7,592 nt of DNA from CAZLPW01 sp964561495 (GTDB taxonomy: Bacteria > Fidelibacterota > Marinisomatia > Marinisomatales > UBA1611): positions 1 through 7,592 of the forward strand of contig CAZLPW010000094.1 in the NCBI GenBank assembly GCA_964561495.1, written 5' to 3'. Under the pieces are notes generated by a model, which worked only from the letters and a program-made list of their open reading frames with translations, was not told where the DNA came from and did not search any database. The stretch's first letter is position 1, and every line of letters begins with the position of its first letter. A program made the translations under genes and the position numbers. This document shows, one piece after another, positions 6,001-7,592 of the stretch.

Positions 6001-7592
6001 GGAACCAGGGTGAGCAGAGAGTTAATACTGATGATGACAGCAATGTCCTCTTTGACAGAACTGACCCAGAAATGACTGATGTTTCTATCGAGTCTAATAA
6101 TATTTATGACAACAGTCTGGCGATTATAGGCGACTCTGTGATGATCTCATTTGCATCAAGTGAAACCGTCCAGGAGCCAAGCGTGATGATCGCTGGTTTC
6201 TCTGCAAGCGTAACGGGTGACGGCATCTATTGGAACGCAGTTGCAGAAATGAACGAGGAAAATATTGAAGGTGTAATCGAGTTCGAGATTGATTATATGG
6301 ATCTAGCTGGTAATATTTCAAAAACATTGTCAGTTACTGACACAAGTAGTGTAAGATTTGATAAGACTCTGCCGACTATGACGGCTGTCACCATTGGTTC
6401 AAATAATATTTATGATCCGCTGCTTGCTGCTGTTGAAAACACGATTATGATTACGTTTACTCCGAGTGAGACTATTCAGGTTCCAGATGTATATATTGCT
6501 GGAGATACGGCCGAGGTAAGCGGAGATGGTAGCTCATGGACAGCTGTAAGGTCAATGACAGAGGATGATGCGGATGGTGATATTAGCTTTGTAATTGATT
6601 ATATAGATCTTGCTGGTAATTATGCACAAACTTTAACAACAACAGATAGCACAGTAGTAAGATTCGATAAAACACTACCTTCATTGCCTGAGATTTCTAT
6701 CTTTTCAAGCAACATCTATGACTCAACATTAGCAACCCGCGGCAACACGGCTACAATCAATTTTGTTTCTGATGAGATAATACAGACTCCGCAGGTTCTA
6801 ATTCAAGGAGATACAGCTATCGTCACAGGAGACGGACAGGCTTGGTCAGCTATTCAGGTTCTTAGTGAAGAAAATATTGATGGTCCAGTTGATTTTAGCA
6901 TTGATTATTTAGACCTTGCTGGAAACTTTGCCCAGTCTATCGAGACTACAGATGAGAGTGAGGTTCTCTTCGACAAGACACTGCCTGTGATATCAGACGT
7001 TATGATTAGCTCAAGCAATCCATCTGCATCAATCTATGCAGTCGAGGGTGATTCGGTCACTATCTCTTTTAATTCTAGTGAAAATATTATGCGCCCAAGC
7101 GTGATGATTGCGGGTCAAGAAGCCGCTATTCAGGGTGATAGCACTGCGTGGTCGGCGTCTAGAGTTATTACTTTTGAAGATGTTGAGGGCTTGATTTTAT
7201 ATAATATAGAATACCTAGATCTTGCTGGAAACGTTGGTGTCGAAAATAATGATCAGACCACTGACTCTAGCCAGGTTATATATGACAGAACTTCTCCAGA
7301 GGGATTTGTAATTAATGATGGCGAAAATGATGATATCTCATTTACTGGTTCTGATTCAGTATTGTCAGCAAATTGGGATTCATTTTTTGATGAAATATCG
7401 GGAGTTGATTATTATGAGTTTTCTGTAGGAAGCTCTGTTGGTCAGGCCGATGTGGTTGATTGGACTAATAATGGTTTAGACACTACAATGGTCGTAGGCG
7501 GACTAGCGCTTTCAAACACTGTCACATATTATGTAAGTATTAGAGCCGTTGATGTAGCTGGTAATGTATCAGATATAATTGTGTCGGATGGT
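1..7592 (+). CDS. Giant Ig-like-repeat surface protein (adhesin/stalk type), partial at both ends
   Basis: One frame is open across the whole window: the first whole codon is at base 3, and residue n starts at base 3n, giving 2,530 residues without a stop, start or end. The translation is about 23 tandem Ig-like repeats of 102-113 residues (19-2426), then a fibronectin III-like domain (2427-2530). Each repeat runs FDxTxP, SNNxYD, LAKxGD, SxExxQxP, VSGxGxSWTA, an acidic DxxDxEG turn and DYxDLAGN. Only one Cys is seen (residue 167), and the chain is strongly acidic. Such arrays are known as rigid stalks in secreted or surface-attached bacterial adhesins. That role is inferred here, because signal peptide, anchor, secretion signal and binding head are all outside the window. 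No catalytic motif is visible. Alternatives are a cell-surface filament, an S-layer-like protein or a matrix protein. The coding frame is certain; the biological role is not. Confidence 0.95.
3..56 (+). repeat. C-terminal tail of an Ig-like repeat cut by the window edge
   Basis: The first residues are AGN, the end of a DLAGN motif whose first codons lie outside, followed by a TTDAS linker and the hydrophobic strand before FDMTSP. The linker resembles the tail of unit 4 (TTDAS), so the missing repeat may be another F-type unit preceding an A unit. Confidence 0.85.
57..371 (+). repeat. Ig-like unit 1, type A (105 residues)
   Basis: Type A hallmarks are SDNP and YLSKPEDEVTL in the first strands, LYTPP where other types have QxP, DGND with a GPQ loop, Tyr (GYSAVRTM) in place of the usual Trp, and DTQGD followed by SIMDLAGN. 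The linker enters FDSVLP, which is specific to the A-to-B junction. Confidence 0.88.
372..692 (+). repeat. Ig-like unit 2, type B (107 residues)
   Basis: Type B hallmarks are FDSVLPT, NNNFDNDN with a two-residue longer loop, TSLA, and a DVIFDNT exit. It carries SSWTAVRTM with the core Trp at base 564 and NTDVDG before DYHDLAGN. Residue 167 (base 501) is Cys within SEDCQVP, at a position usually Ile or Val. Confidence 0.88.
693..1010 (+). repeat. Ig-like unit 3, type C (106 residues)
   Basis: Type C hallmarks are FDNTAPVISDVDI, GLAKPGDIVTVSLTS, LYSLTS, VVGQEVVES, then KVSATSWSFDYVMTDTD and an FTANDLSGN ending instead of DYxDLAGN. The exit TGSVLFDRT is nearly identical, also in DNA, to that of unit 13. 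Confidence 0.88.
1011..1349 (+). repeat. Ig-like unit 4, type F with internal insertion (113 residues)
   Basis: This is the longest unit. It shares SDNDYYTDLAKV with unit 10. The extra length lies roughly at 1155-1220, a Ser/Asp/Gly-rich stretch between the VIGES strand and the conserved Trp (LSWQMGRVF). The final motif is DEAGN, with Glu in place of Leu. Confidence 0.85.
1350..1664 (+). repeat. Ig-like unit 5, type A (105 residues)
   Basis: Closest to unit 1 at the start (IISDNPVTHLSKPDDEVTL) and to unit 11 at the end (IMDRAGNTIDD). It has LYEAPT at 1461 and Tyr in SYTATRAM instead of Trp. DRAGN replaces DLAGN. Confidence 0.88.
1665..1985 (+). repeat. Ig-like unit 6, type B (107 residues)
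   Basis: FDSVLPTVTDLSI and NNNFDNDNSTSLAKAGDD match unit 2 almost residue for residue, and about 20 bases around the NFDNDN codons are the same in both. The core Trp is in AVWNAQITM, and DETDPDG precedes DYKDLAGN. Confidence 0.88.
1986..2300 (+). repeat. Ig-like unit 7, type C (105 residues)
   Basis: FDNTDPMFSGVDI, KVGDIITVSVTS, LYSMTE, VVGETV, KVTDTTWTFDYSM and ETDTEG follow the type C pattern, ending in FTTHDLAGN. A short loop (NNIDSSWAK) replaces the usual NxYDxxLAK and places a second Trp there. Confidence 0.87.
2301..2609 (+). repeat. Ig-like unit 8, type D (103 residues)
   Basis: Defined by DLASN in place of DLAGN, followed by GGVEVVST; unit 14 has the same substitution and a DGIQVVST tail. 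Otherwise it is near the array consensus: DNSLAMVGDEITVSF, DSWTAVRAM and ESDIDGD. Confidence 0.87.
2610..2918 (+). repeat. Ig-like unit 9, type E (103 residues)
   Basis: Shares SGLEAEVxGEG with the preceding unit 8, and DFLDLAGNAGxQ with unit 15. The pattern is SNNEYDTGRAKVLDEVTITFTS, TEWTAVRSL and NTDVEG. The stretch identical to unit 8 suggests local exchange, or an adjacent duplication giving D and E. Confidence 0.87.
2919..3227 (+). repeat. Ig-like unit 10, type F (103 residues)
   Basis: SDNMYYTDLSKVGD matches unit 4, but without that unit's insertion. SSGGGNNWIAYRDM has an unusual Gly run before the Trp. The acidic turn is a dense EDDEDG. It ends DYMDLAGN and, like unit 4, directly precedes a type A unit. 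Confidence 0.87.
3228..3545 (+). repeat. Ig-like unit 11, type A (106 residues)
   Basis: Has LYEAPT at 3342, a DGND loop followed by GPED, EYFGHRVM without Trp, MDTQGE, and ADIMDRAGNTIDD. The first strands have drifted from the other A units (SNNIYSGSLAIPEDSV instead of SDNPxxxLSKPxDEV). Confidence 0.87.
3546..3866 (+). repeat. Ig-like unit 12, type B (107 residues)
   Basis: YDSVLPTIEDLTI and DNNFDEDDATSLAKSGDE match units 2 and 6. The boundary aromatic is Tyr instead of Phe. SSWTALIEM and DEDTEG precede DYIDLAGN, and the exit is DVTFDNT. Confidence 0.88.
3867..4181 (+). repeat. Ig-like unit 13, type C (105 residues)
   Basis: FDNTSPLISDVDI, TLAKVGDTITISLSS, LFSLSD, KLSPTMWSFDYIM, ETDTEG and FTANDLTGN follow units 3 and 7. 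The exit TGSVLFDRT is shared with unit 3, with a run of about 19 identical bases over the SVLFD codons. Confidence 0.88.
4182..4490 (+). repeat. Ig-like unit 14, type D (103 residues)
   Basis: DLASN at 4431 followed by DGIQVVST pairs it with unit 8. AAKYWTATRIM keeps the core Trp, and DDEDGI forms the acidic turn. The linker ends in EIRFDNT. Confidence 0.87.
4491..4805 (+). repeat. Ig-like unit 15, type E (105 residues)
   Basis: DFLDLAGNAGQQ pairs it with unit 9. It is two residues longer in the NGNGTGLSWTA turn before the Trp. FDNTLPTLPEVGI and LAKVGDEIAITFTS are close to the array consensus. Confidence 0.87.
4806..5120 (+). repeat. Ig-like unit 16 (105 residues)
   Basis: Consensus-like, with FDQIAP at the junction (Ile where Thr is usual). 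The turn after ITWTAVR is longer by about two residues (NYDEFIPDPDG, 5001-5033), the only unit with this aromatic, Pro-rich loop. It ends DYIDLAGNVGVQ. Confidence 0.88.
5121..5432 (+). repeat. Ig-like unit 17 (104 residues)
   Basis: FDRTVPEM, SDNYYDSTLAMVADELTLTF, an extra Pro in IQAPPTV, TSWTAVRTM, DDDQEG and DYLDMAGN, where Met replaces the Leu of DLAGN. Confidence 0.88.
5433..5741 (+). repeat. Ig-like unit 18 with degenerate acidic turn (103 residues)
   Basis: SDNDYDPSLAKIADT, then SGDGVNWVATIGM. The turn that is acidic and ends in Gly in every other unit reads QANTESD here, losing both the Gly and the acidic pair. The Pro of QxP is also missing (QAVSV). It ends DYIDLAGNVGNQ. Confidence 0.87.
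5742..6050 (+). repeat. Ig-like unit 19 (103 residues)
   Basis: FDMTDP, SNNDYDSTLAMIGDT, AQVPDV, NGDGSNWIAVLEM, ETDSEGD and DYLDLAGNQGEQ. The linker is very acidic (TDDDS). No clear pairing with a single earlier unit. Confidence 0.88.
6051..6356 (+). repeat. Ig-like unit 20 (102 residues)
   Basis: SNNIYDNSLAIIGDSVMISF, VQEPSVMIAG, TGDGIYWNAVAEM, EENIEG and DYMDLAGNISKT. This is the first of the compact units, with a linker shortened by one residue (VTDTS). Confidence 0.88.
6357..6662 (+). repeat. Ig-like unit 21 (102 residues)
   Basis: FDKTLPTM, SNNIYDPLLAAVENT (the usual Gly-Asp is Glu-Asn), IQVPDVYIAGDTA, SSWTAVRSM, EDDADG and DYIDLAGNYAQT. The AGDTAxVxGDG run links it to unit 22. Confidence 0.88.
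6663..6968 (+). repeat. Ig-like unit 22 (102 residues)
   Basis: FDKTLPSLP, SSNIYDSTLATRGNT, IQTPQVLIQGDTA, QAWSAIQVL, EENIDG and DYLDLAGNFAQS. It is near-equal in length and register to unit 21, suggesting they are tandem sisters. Confidence 0.88.
6969..7280 (+). repeat. Ig-like unit 23, last of the array (104 residues)
   Basis: The last Ig-like unit in the window. The second-strand loop has diverged (SSNPSASIYAVEGDSV, without YDxxLAK), the QxP motif is MRP, and the final strand reads YNIEYLDLAGN. Drift at the array end is common where a repeat no longer stacks on an identical neighbour; that reading is inference. Confidence 0.87.
7281..7592 (+). other. Fibronectin type III-like domain (end of window)
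   Basis: After YDRTSPEG the sequence leaves the Ig-repeat pattern. It has Trp 2458 (LSANWDSF), a DYYEFSVGSS strand at 2469-2478, a second Trp at 2487 (VDWTNNG), a GGLALSNTVTYYVSIRAVD segment at 2499-2517, and AGNVSDIIVSDG to the edge. A Trp in the second strand, YxFSVG, then LxxxxTYYVxIRAVDxAGN is the fibronectin III pattern common in secreted bacterial proteins. The domain is probably nearly whole here. More FN3-like or other modules may follow, since such proteins often chain them. Confidence 0.75.

Larger units (their letters stand above)
57..7280 (+). repeat. Tandem array of 23 Ig-like repeat units
   Basis: Unit boundaries were set at the F (or Y) of the FDxTxP motif. The interval between successive DLAGN-type motifs, in residues from unit 1 to unit 23, is 105, 107, 108, 111, 105, 107, 107, 101, 103, 104, 105, 107, 107, 101, 105, 105, 104, 103, 103, 103, 102, 102 and 102. 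The 105-107-107/108 signature occurs three times and marks the A-B-C sub-families. Units are conserved as protein but well diverged as DNA, so they are old domain duplications and not a recent satellite. The fold is inferred as an Ig-like beta sandwich from alternating hydrophobic strands and the conserved Trp; the exact Big family is not assigned. Confidence 0.93.

Noticed and set aside
1283..6327. Further minus-strand ORFs (1283-1510, 1919-2173, 2543-2890, 3821-4042, 4550-4804, 6124-6327).
   Set aside because: All are antisense to the repeat array and recur at similar phases within units, as expected when one codon pattern is repeated. None has a plausible function.
57..7280. CRISPR array or DNA satellite, given regular spacing of about 310 bases.
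   Set aside because: Period and divergence are wrong: the conserved signal is at protein level, spans whole units, and the DNA differs at synonymous sites. There are no short identical repeats separated by unique spacers.
1..7592. RTX (GGxGxDxxx) calcium nonapeptide repeats, cadherin domains or a polyketide/NRPS megasynthase as the reason for the long frame.
   Set aside because: No GGxGxD nonapeptides, no LDRE/DxNDNxP cadherin motifs and no catalytic core motifs are seen. The Ig-like pattern explains the sequence up to the FN3-like end.

Overview
The window is one continuous piece of a giant protein-coding gene on the + strand. One reading frame (codons starting at every position divisible by 3) has no stop from base 3 to base 7592. 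That gives 2,530 whole codons, open at both ends, so neither the start codon nor the stop codon of the gene is present. Frame and domain register are kept throughout: all 24 domain boundaries I located fall in the same frame, so I see no frameshift or break. There is no intergenic DNA, RNA gene, promoter, terminator, IS element or CRISPR array in the window.

The protein is a chain of about 23 tandem bacterial Ig-like (Big-type) beta-sandwich repeats of 102-113 residues, preceded by the tail of another repeat (3-56). It is followed from 7281 by a different, fibronectin type III-like domain. The typical repeat reads: FDxTxP, a first strand ending in SNNxYD, LAKxGD, a TFTSxE strand, QxPxVxIxG, VSGxGxSWTAxRxM, an acidic turn (DxxDxEG), FTIDYxDLAGN, then a TTDxSxV linker into the next FDxTxP. 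The composition is rich in Asp, Glu, Ser and Thr, poor in Lys, with one cysteine seen. Together with the repeats this fits a very large secreted or surface-anchored adhesin or stalk. The export signal, anchor and any binding head lie outside the window.

The repeats also have a higher order. Three sub-families (A, B, C) recur in the same order three times: units 1-3, 5-7 and 11-13. D and E types follow C in the second and third blocks, and an F type closes the first and second. The array therefore reads [A B C F][A B C D E F][A B C D E] and then eight more uniform units (16-23). Copies of A, B and C are offset by a constant 1,293 nt from block 1 to block 2 and by 1,878-1,881 nt from block 2 to block 3. 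This implies duplication of multi-domain blocks followed by gain or loss of a D-E pair.

Organism: gene density, the lack of introns and the domain types indicate a bacterium. Moderate-to-low GC by eye, free use of ATA and AGA/AGG, and an acidic protein are compatible with an aquatic or marine lineage. The FN3-like module (YYVSIRAVDVAGN...SDG) resembles those in giant proteins of marine FCB-group bacteria such as Marinimicrobia. That resemblance is from memory, and the taxonomic assignment is weak.
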